IMG/VR virus record: IMGVR_UViG_3300027869_000001
Location: 1 to 64,000 of that record
Length of the DNA stretch: 64,000 bases
Strand: one strand, 5' to 3'
DNA from: a virus
The notes below the pieces were generated by a model. The model saw only the letters and a list, made by a program, of their open reading frames with translations. It was not told the origin of the DNA and did not search any database. Positions 36,941-46,900 of this stretch are shown here, one piece after another; position 1 is the stretch's first letter; each line of letters starts with the position of its first letter. The position numbers and the translations under genes were made by a program.

Positions 36941-39900
36941 ATGTCGATCACCTTCGGCAAGACGTCGTTCGCCGCGGGCGAACTATCCCCGGCGCTGTGG
37001 GGACAGACGGAACTATCGAAGTTTAAAATTGGCTGCTCGACGCTCCGCAACATGTTCGTCGGCATCCGCGGCGGCGCGTACAGTCGACCCGGAACGAAAT
37101 TCTGCGGGCAGGCATTCCAGCCAGCCTTTCCCGGCGTGGCGCCGCCGCGGCTGATCGCGTTCCAGTTCAAGACCGATCAGGGCTACATCATCGAGCTCGG
37201 CAACTTTTACGCCCGATTCATCGCCAATGGGTCCTACATCACGGACACGCCGATCGCACTTTCTGGAGCCACCCGGGCAAACCCTTGCGTGCTGACGGTG
37301 CCGGGCCACAATTACGCCAACGGAGATTGGGTGGCGATCTCCGGCGTGCAGGGGATGACGCAACTCGACGGCCAGACATTTGTTGTACAGAACGTGTCGG
37401 GCAATTCGTTCTCGCTCACTGACACCTTTGGCAACCCGGTTAATTCCCTTCCTTTCACGGCCTATACAGGTGCAGGAACGGCCGCCCGCATCTATACGAT
37501 CGCAACCCCGTGGGCGGATGACGATCTCGACTATCTCAAGTTCACGCAATCCGCCGACGTGATGACGCTCACGCTGTCCAATCCGATATCCGGCAACGAG
37601 TACGTGCCGCAGGATCTGGACCGTCTCGCGGCAAACAACTGGTCGCTGGTGGCGGAAAGCTATTCCGCCTCGATCAACCCTCCGGCCTCCTGCACGGCGA
37701 CACCGACTACCCTTGTCTCGAGCCTGTCGAGCGCCAACAACGCGCCGGCTGCCCAGTACGCCTACTGCGTCACGGCGATTGACGGGCAGACCGGCCAGGA
37801 ATCGATTGCTTCTCCGATCGGCTACACCCCGAACAGCTCTTCGAGCGCGGCCTCGGTCGACATCTCGATCACCGCCGGATCGGTCAACGTTACATGGCCT
37901 GCGGTGCAGGGAGCAGCGAGCTACAACATCTACAGGGCGCCGGCCGCAGTCTGGAACACCGGTTCCTCTGGAACCGCCACGCCGCAGAGCGTGCCGATCG
38001 GATCGTCATTCGGGTATATCGGCTCATCCTACGGTACCCAGTTTTCCGACGACAATATCGTTGCCGACTCCACCCAGACCCCGCCGTTGCATCTCGATCC
38101 GTTTGCCCCGGGCCAGATATTGAGCGTCGGCGCCATCCCGCAAACCGGCACGTTCACACAGTCGACCACAACCGCGAGCATCACCACATCCACAGGATCC
38201 GGCGCGGTCATCCTTCCAGTCGTGGTCAACTCGCTGGTGGCCGCCGCCATCGTCGTCAATTCGGGACAGAGCTACACTGCCGCCGATACGGTCACTTTCA
38301 CCGATTCGAGCAGCCATAACAGCGTGACTGCGACCCTCGACGTCGGCCCGCAATCAGGTAACTACCCAGGCGTCGTCTTTTATTTTCAGCAACGCCGGGG
38401 CTATGCGGACTCGCTCAATGACCCGGACACCTACTGGCTTTCCCAGACAGGGGCCTACGCCAACATGGACGCGGCGGACCCGCCGCTCGATTCCGACGCG
38501 GTGACGGGAACACCGTGGGCGCAACAGGTCAACGGCATCCAATGGGCGGTGCCGATGCCCGCCGGCCTGCTCATTGGAACGGGGCTTGACGCATGGATTC
38601 TGGAGGGCTCCTCCGGCCCCGCCACCGCGGTCACGCCGTCATCGCAGAATGCCGTGCCGCAGGAGACCAACGGCTTCGCTCCAACCGTCCCGCCGATCAA
38701 GATCAACTATCAACTGCTGTTCGTCCAGGCGCTCGGCTCCTATGTCCGGGCGCTCAACTATAACTATTTCACCAACACCTATGCGGGAGATGACCTCTCC
38801 GTTCTCTCCAATCACCTTTTCGACGGCCGGCAAATCCTGCAATGGGCATGGGCGCGCGAACCCTACAAGATCATCTGGGCGGTGCGCGACGACGGGATCC
38901 TGCTATCGCTGACGTACCTCAAGGACCAGGAGGTCATCGGCTGGGCGCGGCATGATACCAACGGAGAGGTGATATCGATCGCAACAGCCTCCGAGCCGCC
39001 GGTCGATGCGGTCTACATGGTTGTGCGCCGCTTTATCCAGGGCAAGGGCCGTTACGCCTACTACGTCGAGCGCATGGACAACCGCATCTGGGATAACGTG
39101 GAGGACGCCTGGTGCGTCGATGCAGGCCTCTCCCTGCTGCTGTCCACGCCCAGCGCCACGCTCTCGGCAAGCTCCGCGACGGGCGATCCGGTGATGGGAA
39201 CGCCGGTCCTCATTAACGGCGGACAGAATTATTCCGCTGGGACGCAGTACGTGGTGACGGACCCGACCGGAGGCGGTGCGACATTTGCTCTTACGATCTC
39301 CAGCGGAGCGATTACCCAGGTCGTGCCGGTCAATCCTGGCTCCGGCTACACCAACCCCACCGGGCAATTCGTCGATCCGCTCGGAACCGGGAGCGAAGCC
39401 GTCGCCAACCCGGTGATCGTCGATCAGGTGATGTTCACGGCCGACCAGCCAGTGTTCATCGGAGCCGTTCCCGGTCAGATCGTCCGCATGGGTGGCGGCA
39501 AGGCGCAAGTCACCTCGGTCATCTCCTCCACGCAATTGCTCGCTGACATGCTCATCCCGATTACGGCGGTCACGCCGGACGATCCGACGAATACGCCGCT
39601 TCAGGCCGGGCCAGGGGACTGGACGTACAGCCAAGCCGTGAGTTCGGTTTCAGGATTGAACCATCTTGAGGGAATGCAGGTAACTGGCCTCGCGGACGGC
39701 GCGGTGATCCCACCTACCACGGTCGTCAACGGCGCGATCACGCTGCCGTTTCCCGCGACCGCGGTGACGGTGGGCCTTGGTTTCCAGGCGCAAGTGCAGA
39801 GCCTCCCCGCAGAAATCCCCGGACAGCCGACCATCCAGGGCAAGCGCAAGAAAATCTCGGCGGTGACGGTGCGTCTTGAAAAATCCCGCGGCGTCAAGCT

Positions 39901-40195
39901 CGGCTCGGACCAGCCAAATGCCTCCCAGATGGAGAACTACGCGCCTGCCCCATGGGGCTCTTACCCCTATGGCAAGATGAACGAAATCCCGGAGATCCAG
40001 AACCAGATCGGATCGGGCTCCTATATCCCGTTGTTTACGGGAGACCGGCGTATTCCGATCGACGGGGACTGGAATTTGGTCGGATGGAGTGCGGCGCCCG
40101 GGATGGCGGCGGCGCAACAGGACTATCCGCTGCCGATGACGATCCTGGCGTTTGATCCAGAGATCAGCGTCGGGGACAACAACTCGCCGCCGTGA
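36941..40195 (+). CDS. tail nozzle (tail tubular protein B-like) with E1 FCCH-like domain
   Basis: A 1084-residue protein. The N-terminus SITFGKTSFAAGELSPALWGQTELSKFKIGCSTLRNMFVGIRGGAYSRPGTKFCGQ is typical of podovirus nozzle proteins. Residues about 115-185 (NYANGDWVAISGVQGMTQLDGQTFVVQ) match the FCCH-like module found in these proteins. Fibronectin-like repeats occur near 275-320 (VNVTWPAVQGAASYNIYRA). The end RRIPIDGDWN...PLPMTILAFDPEI is also conserved. It forms the DNA exit tube of the short tail. Confidence 0.85.
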   Translation: MSITFGKTSFAAGELSPALWGQTELSKFKIGCSTLRNMFVGIRGGAYSRPGTKFCGQAFQPAFPGVAPPRLIAFQFKTDQGYIIELGNFYARFIANGSYITDTPIALSGATRANPCVLTVPGHNYANGDWVAISGVQGMTQLDGQTFVVQNVSGNSFSLTDTFGNPVNSLPFTAYTGAGTAARIYTIATPWADDDLDYLKFTQSADVMTLTLSNPISGNEYVPQDLDRLAANNWSLVAESYSASINPPASCTATPTTLVSSLSSANNAPAAQYAYCVTAIDGQTGQESIASPIGYTPNSSSSAASVDISITAGSVNVTWPAVQGAASYNIYRAPAAVWNTGSSGTATPQSVPIGSSFGYIGSSYGTQFSDDNIVADSTQTPPLHLDPFAPGQILSVGAIPQTGTFTQSTTTASITTSTGSGAVILPVVVNSLVAAAIVVNSGQSYTAADTVTFTDSSSHNSVTATLDVGPQSGNYPGVVFYFQQRRGYADSLNDPDTYWLSQTGAYANMDAADPPLDSDAVTGTPWAQQVNGIQWAVPMPAGLLIGTGLDAWILEGSSGPATAVTPSSQNAVPQETNGFAPTVPPIKINYQLLFVQALGSYVRALNYNYFTNTYAGDDLSVLSNHLFDGRQILQWAWAREPYKIIWAVRDDGILLSLTYLKDQEVIGWARHDTNGEVISIATASEPPVDAVYMVVRRFIQGKGRYAYYVERMDNRIWDNVEDAWCVDAGLSLLLSTPSATLSASSATGDPVMGTPVLINGGQNYSAGTQYVVTDPTGGGATFALTISSGAITQVVPVNPGSGYTNPTGQFVDPLGTGSEAVANPVIVDQVMFTADQPVFIGAVPGQIVRMGGGKAQVTSVISSTQLLADMLIPITAVTPDDPTNTPLQAGPGDWTYSQAVSSVSGLNHLEGMQVTGLADGAVIPPTTVVNGAITLPFPATAVTVGLGFQAQVQSLPAEIPGQPTIQGKRKKISAVTVRLEKSRGVKLGSDQPNASQMENYAPAPWGSYPYGKMNEIPEIQNQIGSGSYIPLFTGDRRIPIDGDWNLVGWSAAPGMAAAQQDYPLPMTILAFDPEISVGDNNSPP

Positions 40196-40386
40196 GGCTA
40201 CTATCCATGTGCGGGTGGCAGGCGGTCGAATTCGGCGGCGTCATCCATGTCCTGCCCGTGAGCGATCTCAGGCCACACACTCTCGACGATCGCTGCTGGT
40301 GCGGCCCGGACAATGACGAGGGCGTGATCGTCCATCACAGCATGGACGGCCGCGAGGCTGGCGAGAACGGAAGAAAGCAGCATTGA
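40192..40386 (+). CDS. 64-residue conserved protein after the nozzle gene
   Basis: From a GTG overlapping the nozzle stop. HVLPVSDLRPHTLDDRCWCGPDNDEGVIVHHSMDGRE is a recurrent short phage protein pattern (CWC.P....DG..VVH...DGRE), often between tail and internal virion genes. Cys and His may bind a metal. The function is unknown. Confidence 0.7.
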   Translation: MRLLSMCGWQAVEFGGVIHVLPVSDLRPHTLDDRCWCGPDNDEGVIVHHSMDGREAGENGRKQH

Positions 40387-40393
40387 GGATCAG

Positions 40394-40606
40394 ATGACCT
40401 GCAGGACCTGTACCGCAAGCTACATGAACGACGGCGTGCTCGAATGCCGGCGCCATCCGCCGCAGGCGACCGCAGTGTCGGATTGGCGCAACACGCGCCA
40501 AAACGAGACGGGGGAAATCCACCGGGAACGCGAATGGACGATCTTCACCTATTTTCCACGCATCTCTCCCGATGACCATTGTGTCGAATACATCCATCAG
40601 ATGTGA
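40394..40606 (+). CDS. small Cys-rich protein
   Basis: A 70-residue protein: MTCRTCTASY...LECRRHPPQ and FPRISPDDHCVEY. The two CxxC-like pairs plus the distal Cys and His suggest a small zinc-ribbon fold. It lies eight bases after the previous gene and is coupled to the next by GTGA. Confidence 0.65.
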   Translation: MTCRTCTASYMNDGVLECRRHPPQATAVSDWRNTRQNETGEIHREREWTIFTYFPRISPDDHCVEYIHQM

Positions 40607-41058
40607 GGTGCGCAATCGTCCCTGCCACGATCGCCCATGTGTACGCGCTTGCGCGCGAGATGAGAGCGGACGACAGGGCAGAGGCTATCGCGCTTGGCGC
40701 CGATCCGCGGAGGCTCCTGCGCATGACTTTCCGCCATTCCCTGTTTGCCGGAACCGCGTTTGTTGACGGCGAGATTGCGGCAATGTGGGGGCTCTGTGCG
40801 GACATGCTTTCCGATTGCGGTGAGCCGTGGCTTGTCACCACCAATGCGGTAGAGGCAATCCCCGTGACATTCGTGCGCGAGGGAAGGAGGCAGGTTGCCC
40901 GGATGCTCGCTGTCAAGCCGCGGCTCGAGAACATGGTGGCGGCTCGCTACCAGCGTGCGGTGCGCTTTCTCGAAGTCCTCGGATTTGTCGTCGATCCACC
41001 GCGGCCATTTGGCCCCAGGCAGGAGGTTTTCCGACGGTTCCACATAGGAGCCGCCTGA
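40603..41058 (+). CDS. GNAT-like internal virion protein (DUF2833-type)
   Basis: A 151-residue protein from a GTG in a GTGA overlap. ATIAHVYALAREMRADDRAEAIALGADPRRLLRMTFRHSLFAGTAFVDGEIAAMWGL and the end RYQRAVRFLEVLGFVVDPPRPFG have the acetyltransferase-like fold of T7 gp13-type internal virion proteins. The acetyl-CoA motif is weak, so a structural role is likely. It begins the ejection-protein genes. Confidence 0.75.
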   Translation: MRCAIVPATIAHVYALAREMRADDRAEAIALGADPRRLLRMTFRHSLFAGTAFVDGEIAAMWGLCADMLSDCGEPWLVTTNAVEAIPVTFVREGRRQVARMLAVKPRLENMVAARYQRAVRFLEVLGFVVDPPRPFGPRQEVFRRFHIGAA

Positions 41059-41604
41059 ATGGGCCTCTCCACGGCTCTTCTTGGCCTTGGCCTTGCCGGC
41101 GCTGGCGTCTCCGCGTTCGGCCAGTACGAATCCGGCCAAGCCACCTCGCAGATGGCTGCCTATCAAGCGCAGGTCGCGCAAAACAATGCCGCTATCGCTC
41201 AACAGAACGCGGCCTGGGAAGCGGGAGCGGGCGAGTCTCAGGTTGCCGCCGAGGGGATGAAGACCGCGGCGAAGGTCGCCTCGACCAAGGCGGCGCAGGG
41301 GGCATCCGGCGTCGATGTCAACACGGGTTCCACCGCCGCGGTGCGCACAGCCGAGACGGAACTGGGTGCGCTCGACGCAATGACCATCCGCTCGAACACG
41401 GCGAAGAAAACATATGGCTACGAGGTCGCGAGCGGGAGCGACATCGCGCAGGCTGGCCTGCTGACTCAGGAAGGTTCGCAGGCGACGACCGCGGGAGATA
41501 TCGGGGCGATGGGGACCCTGCTTTCCGGCGCTTCGAGCGTTGGGTCCAAATACGCCAACTGGTCGCTCGGATCATCAAACAAGCCGCTGAACCTGCTGTC
41601 CTGA
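41059..41604 (+). CDS. internal virion / ejection protein, small
   Basis: A 181-residue Ala/Gly/Gln-rich protein: LSTALLGLGLAGAGVSAFGQYESGQATSQMAAYQAQVAQNNAAIAQQNA, a hydrophobic start followed by a long helix. It matches the small internal core proteins that precede large ejection proteins in podoviruses. It probably helps form the channel across the envelope. Confidence 0.72.
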   Translation: MGLSTALLGLGLAGAGVSAFGQYESGQATSQMAAYQAQVAQNNAAIAQQNAAWEAGAGESQVAAEGMKTAAKVASTKAAQGASGVDVNTGSTAAVRTAETELGALDAMTIRSNTAKKTYGYEVASGSDIAQAGLLTQEGSQATTAGDIGAMGTLLSGASSVGSKYANWSLGSSNKPLNLLS

Positions 41605-41605
41605 C

Positions 41606-43990
41606 ATGGCCCGCTTCGCCTTCGATCCCGTCCCCGAGGTGTCGCCGATTGGGGCACCAGGAGGCGATTACCAGCATATCGAGGCCACGCCCGAGATGTT
41701 CGGCGGGCTCATCGCCCGCTCGGCGGAACGGCTTGGGCAAGGGGTTGAGAGCGCAGGAGAGGCGGGGCTCGGGTATCTTACCGAGAAGCAGAACCTCAAC
41801 AACCAGATCCACGCGAGCCAGCTGCATTCCTGGTTCACCGATCAGGCAACGGATCTCGTCACCAAGTATTCCCAGTTGCAGGGCCAGTCCGCACTCAACG
41901 CACTTCCCAAGTTCAAGCAGGACCTCCAGAACCTCCAGCAGCAGGCGGAAGCGCAAGCGGGCAGCGATCAGGCTCGCACGATGGTTGCGACCAATACCCG
42001 CAGGTCCATGGACTGGTTCTATGGGATCGGGACGCGGCACGCCGACACTCAGCACACGGCGTGGGCGACGCAGACCGCACACGACAACATCACGGCCGCG
42101 ATCGGAGTGGGAGGGCTCGCCGTCCAGAACTTGGACCAGAACAAAACCGACGAGGAGATGCGCCGGATCGATATCGAGGCGCACAACTACTACGATCCGC
42201 AAGGCTACGACCCGCAGACCCTCGGGGTGCAGGTCTCCAAATATAGGGGCCAGGCGCTCAAGAACTGGGTGGAGACGGCGGCGACCAACGACAAGGACCC
42301 GGACGCGCTCACTCACGCCCAACAACTTTATAATCGATATGGCGCGAGTGTGGACCCTGATTCCCGGCTCGCCATTTCCAAGTTCCTGAATACAAGGAAC
42401 CACAATCGCACGGTTGAGAATATCACCGATATCATGATGGCCCCGTCTGGCCGCACGGTCGCTCCGGGCATCTCTCCCGAAAGACGCGGCCTGCTCGATA
42501 CCATCCGGCAAGGAGAAACGGTACACGGCGGCTACGATGAACTTTACACAGGCCGCAGCATCGGTCAGGTGCGACCGGATTTCGACTATTCCGAACATCC
42601 GCGGGTGTTCTTTCCGATTGAGCACGGCCCACACGCCGGGGAAAAGACATCCGCGTTCGGTCCATACCAGATTACGGCGACGACTTGGGACCAGGACAAG
42701 GGGCGTTATGGCCTTTCAGACATCACGCCGCAGTCACAGGACCAATGGGCACTGCACAAAACCCAGGAACTCTATTCGCGCGCCTATCGTGGCCCGCTGT
42801 TTCGAGGGTTCCAGGGGCTTTCTGGCGATCTCGACGAGGACCTGAAATTCCACTCGCAAGATCCGGCGTTCCTCAACGCGCTCGGGCACACCATGAGCGG
42901 GGAATGGACATCGGCGCCGGGCGGGATCGAGCCGAACGCCGCGACCGGCTCATGGGTAGCGCGGTTCCAGAAGAACATTGCGGCCAACCGGGGCGAACCC
43001 GCCGGCATGCCAGATTCAGGCGAGGTCGCAGCTCGCATTATGCAAGACCCGGCGTTCATCGGCCGACCCGAGTTACAACGGGAAGTGTTGCAGCGTGCGA
43101 TGGGCCGCATCTCGCTCATGGAGCGCGCACAGACCCTTCAACAGAAGCAGCAGAAGGAAGCAAGCGACGCCGCCGAGCACGATCTGTTTTTCCGCATCCA
43201 CGGCAACGATCCGTCCAAGCTGCCCACCCTTGACGAGATCAGGGACAATCCGAATCTCTCGATGGCGGCCTCGAAGGAACTGACCCACCAACTACTGGCG
43301 GTGTCCGAAGGAAAGATAGCCAAGATTGACGGACCCGACTTCACCGAGACCTATCTGCGCATTCACGCGCCCGACACCGACCCGCGCCACATCAGTGACC
43401 CTAACGAGATTTACGCGATGGTCAGGGATGGCAAGCTGACGGTTGCCGGCGCGGACAAGCTGGTCGGTCAATTGCACAAGATGGGCACCGATGACGGCCG
43501 CAGGATCGCCGAATTGGAGCGATCGTTCTTCCTCGAACAGAAACGCTACATCTCAGGAGCCAACGAAGAGTTCCACACCAAGGACATTCGCGGCGATCAC
43601 CTGTTTGCGCAGTTTCAGCTGAACGTGCTCAAGCAACTGGAGGAATGGCAGAAAGCCAATCCCGGCAAGAGCCCGTTCGAGTTGTTCGACGACAAGAACC
43701 CCAATTATCTCGGCAAGATGGTTGACCACTATCGCAGACCCATGAGCGAGTGGAACAACGACATCATCAACGACAACCCGGAGGCCACGAAGGGAACGCC
43801 CGGCGCGCGTCCTGAACTGCCATTCGACATCAATTCCATCAAAACCGTGGACGATGCGATCCGCGCGTTTAAGGCTGGCCAGATCACCCAGCAGCAGAGG
43901 GATGACCTTGCCGTCGAGCGCGGATGGGCGAGGCGCAGGCCAGCACCGCCTCCCGCGCCTCCCGAACAAACCGTGCCGATGAGCCAGTGA
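41606..43990 (+). CDS. ejection protein with lambda R-like muramidase domain
   Basis: A 794-residue internal virion protein. Residues about 293-400 hold a glycoside hydrolase 104-like (lambda R type) domain: LLDTIRQGETVHGGYDELYTG with the likely catalytic Glu304, DFDYSEHP (about 325-332), SAFGPYQITATTWDQ (about 349-363) and ITPQSQD. The rest is helical. Such proteins leave the virion with the DNA and open the peptidoglycan. It is separated by one base from the previous gene and coupled to the giant gene by TGATG. Confidence 0.85.
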   Translation: MARFAFDPVPEVSPIGAPGGDYQHIEATPEMFGGLIARSAERLGQGVESAGEAGLGYLTEKQNLNNQIHASQLHSWFTDQATDLVTKYSQLQGQSALNALPKFKQDLQNLQQQAEAQAGSDQARTMVATNTRRSMDWFYGIGTRHADTQHTAWATQTAHDNITAAIGVGGLAVQNLDQNKTDEEMRRIDIEAHNYYDPQGYDPQTLGVQVSKYRGQALKNWVETAATNDKDPDALTHAQQLYNRYGASVDPDSRLAISKFLNTRNHNRTVENITDIMMAPSGRTVAPGISPERRGLLDTIRQGETVHGGYDELYTGRSIGQVRPDFDYSEHPRVFFPIEHGPHAGEKTSAFGPYQITATTWDQDKGRYGLSDITPQSQDQWALHKTQELYSRAYRGPLFRGFQGLSGDLDEDLKFHSQDPAFLNALGHTMSGEWTSAPGGIEPNAATGSWVARFQKNIAANRGEPAGMPDSGEVAARIMQDPAFIGRPELQREVLQRAMGRISLMERAQTLQQKQQKEASDAAEHDLFFRIHGNDPSKLPTLDEIRDNPNLSMAASKELTHQLLAVSEGKIAKIDGPDFTETYLRIHAPDTDPRHISDPNEIYAMVRDGKLTVAGADKLVGQLHKMGTDDGRRIAELERSFFLEQKRYISGANEEFHTKDIRGDHLFAQFQLNVLKQLEEWQKANPGKSPFELFDDKNPNYLGKMVDHYRRPMSEWNNDIINDNPEATKGTPGARPELPFDINSIKTVDDAIRAFKAGQITQQQRDDLAVERGWARRRPAPPPAPPEQTVPMSQ

Positions 43991-46900
43991 TGGCGGACGA
44001 TCCACCGTTTCTGGACGAACTGTTCAAGGACGATGGCGGCGGCCAGACCGAGCCGCCATACGTGGACGAATTGTTCTCTCCCGAGGCAATGAAGTATCGC
44101 GGCTCGATCTGGTCCCTCTTCGGCTCGAAGGCATCTCCCGTCCACGATTTCATGTTTAGCTCTGCCACGAAGATCGGCAACGTGATGGACGCATTCGGGC
44201 AGGGCGCCAAGGATGATTGGGGCGCGCGGCCGTGGCTTTCGGATGAGACCGCCGAATACTTGAGAAAAATGGGCGTCTATAACGAGTATTACGAGGCGCA
44301 CCGCCAGCAGGCCAAGGGCTTCAACGAAGCCTTCATGCGCCCGGCCGCGATGAACGCGATCCTGCCCGAATGGACGTATCCGGCCATGACGCTGGCCGAG
44401 GCTCCGTTTCATGCGCTCGGAGCGCTGACCGCGGGCGCCCAAGCCGCTGTTGCGAAGGCAGGTGAGGAAGTCGGGGCGCCCGGACTGGGTAGGGAACTCG
44501 CGGCGATCCCCGAAGCCTTCCCCTTCTTCGGTCTCGAGATGGGCGCGGCAGGCACGCGGATGGGCGTACCGACCCGCGCCCTGCGCAAGCCGCTCGATCT
44601 TGGCGAGGCCCGCGAGCTTGGCATCATCGGCGGTGGGGAAGCTGCATGGAAGGGCGTTGCCGAGCCTAAGCCCGAGGAGGTGCCGCCCCCTGCTTTGGCC
44701 GCCGTGCTGAAGCCTGCGTCCGGCGAGCCGGAAGGCGTGCGCGAGGGGCGGATCGTCATCACCCCCGGCGCTCCAAAGGGCATCCCGCCGACCCTGTTTC
44801 ATATCCCCGAGCAGCCGGCCGCCGCAGCCCCAGCCCCAGCAGCCGCCACGGACATTCATGCCGTCGCCCGCCAAGCCAACCCGCAACTGTTCGAGCGATG
44901 GGACACCCTGCTCGCCCGCCGCGACACGTTTCAGAAATGGGCCGGCGAACTCGACGAGACTGGAGCGGAGCCCAAAGGCACAGCACTGGTGCGCGAGCGG
45001 CTGCGCCAGACGCAAACCGAGATGACGGAGCTCGCGCCGCAGGTGCAGCAAGCCTACCGCGATGCGCAGTCCAAAGCGCCTGAGCCAACGGAGGAACAAG
45101 GTGGCCGACCTCCCGCCCCCGCGCCCGTCGAAGCAGGCCCCGCCACGCCCGGTGCGCCCGAAGCAGCGCAAGCCCAACCGGCGGCCGAGGGCACCGTTCC
45201 TGCCGAAGCACCCGCTGCCGAAGGCGGCACTGAGGGGCCACGGGGTGGACCTGAGCCCGCAGCCGAAGCCGCCACGCAAGCGGGCGCCCCAAAAGTCGAC
45301 ACCTCCCACGACGTCCGCTCCGGCGCCGTCGCCTCAAAGGACCCCAACGGCCCCGTCTACATCGACCCGCGGATCCCCGAGCTTTCACCGACGCTGAGGG
45401 ATGGAGAAGGCAACCCCGCGAACCTGCACAAATATCTGACCATCCACGAGACCGCCGAGCGCAAGGCGATGGCCGAGGGCATGTCCTATGACGATGCCCA
45501 TACCAAGGTCGCCACTCCGGCCGAGCGCGCGGCCGTTCAAGCCGATGGCGTGAGTTGGGACGGCTACACCAAGGAGATGGATGGGTTCCTGTCCTCGATT
45601 GAGCACGAGAAGGCAGAGAACCCGCCACCGAATCCACACGTCGATCCTGAAAGCGCGATCGGGCATCACAAAGGGGAGAACAAGGGTCCGGCCCTGGACG
45701 ATTCAGCACACGCGGTGCCTCCGCAATTCCGCAACACCAAGCTGGAAACGCCGTCCGGCAAGGTCGACGACACCGGAATATGGTTCCTCGATGGGAATAA
45801 GCCCGTTTACGAAAATGCGACCCGCAAGTCGCTGGATTCGCTTTTCGGCGAACGAGCGGCAGAGTTTGATAAATACCCCTCGCTCACTGGAGCGAATAAG
45901 GACGGCAGCCCAGTCACCGTCTGGTACAAGCCAGGCGAGGAAGCCCGCGCAAAGCAGCTGATTGATCTGTTTCATGACCCTCCATTCAAGGGTGCCGTCG
46001 AGGATCAGATCAAATACCATACTCAGACCGGATTGACGCTTGGGTATTCTACCGACGCAGTTGATGCGTATGTGCGCAAGCGGTTCGGAGACGCCGCGGT
46101 TGAACGAGCCGGGCCGGCACAAGCGGTCCCTCCCGAAGCTCAACCCGCGCAGGAGACCGCAGCCAAGCCCGCCATCAACATTGCCGATGATGTAGCCCAA
46201 CGGCTCATGGCCGCCGGCCGCCCTGAAGCGGAAGCCCGCGCTGCTGCTGCCATTGTCCAGGCCTACTGGGAAACCCGCGCCGCAAGGTTCGAGGGCCGCA
46301 AAGGCACAGCCGCGGAGATGTACGAGCGGGAAGCCCCGGAAATACTGGGCGAGAAGGAAGCGAAGCTCGCCCGCCGCGCTGAGTTCGGCAAGCGCAAGCA
46401 GCGCGAGCCGCATACGCTGCTCGAGTTCCTGGCCAGCAAGGGAGGATTGAAACCCAACGGCGACGTGCACGCCATCCTTGGCCAGTCCAACAAGTTTATT
46501 CCCGGCTTCGGCGCGCTGGTCCGCGAGAAAGGGATGACGCTCGATCAGGCAATCCAGGCCGCGAAGGAAGGCGGGTTCATGCACGATGCTGGCGACATCG
46601 CCGGCACAGAATCCATGCTTTACCACGGCGATCTGCTCGACCTGATCGACCGGGAGAACAGAGGCGAAAAGCAATTCAGGTACGGCGAGGAATGGCGAAG
46701 GCGTGAACCAGAAGGCCCAGAGCCGGAGGAGGGCGCGGAACCGCAGGAGGTCGAGCCGGGACCAGGGCCAGGGCCGGAGCCGCAAGCGGGCGGCGCGGAG
46801 GAGGAGCCTGCCTACTCGCTGGAGGAAACGTTCTTCCAGAGGCTCCGCCAGGGCCGCATCCGCATCCGCGACTCTCTGACCAACATCATCACCCTGCTCA

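Noticed and set aside
43729-45309. 526-codon minus-strand frame opposite the giant ejection gene
   Set aside because: A GC-rich shadow with Gly/Arg/Leu composition and no ribosome-binding site.
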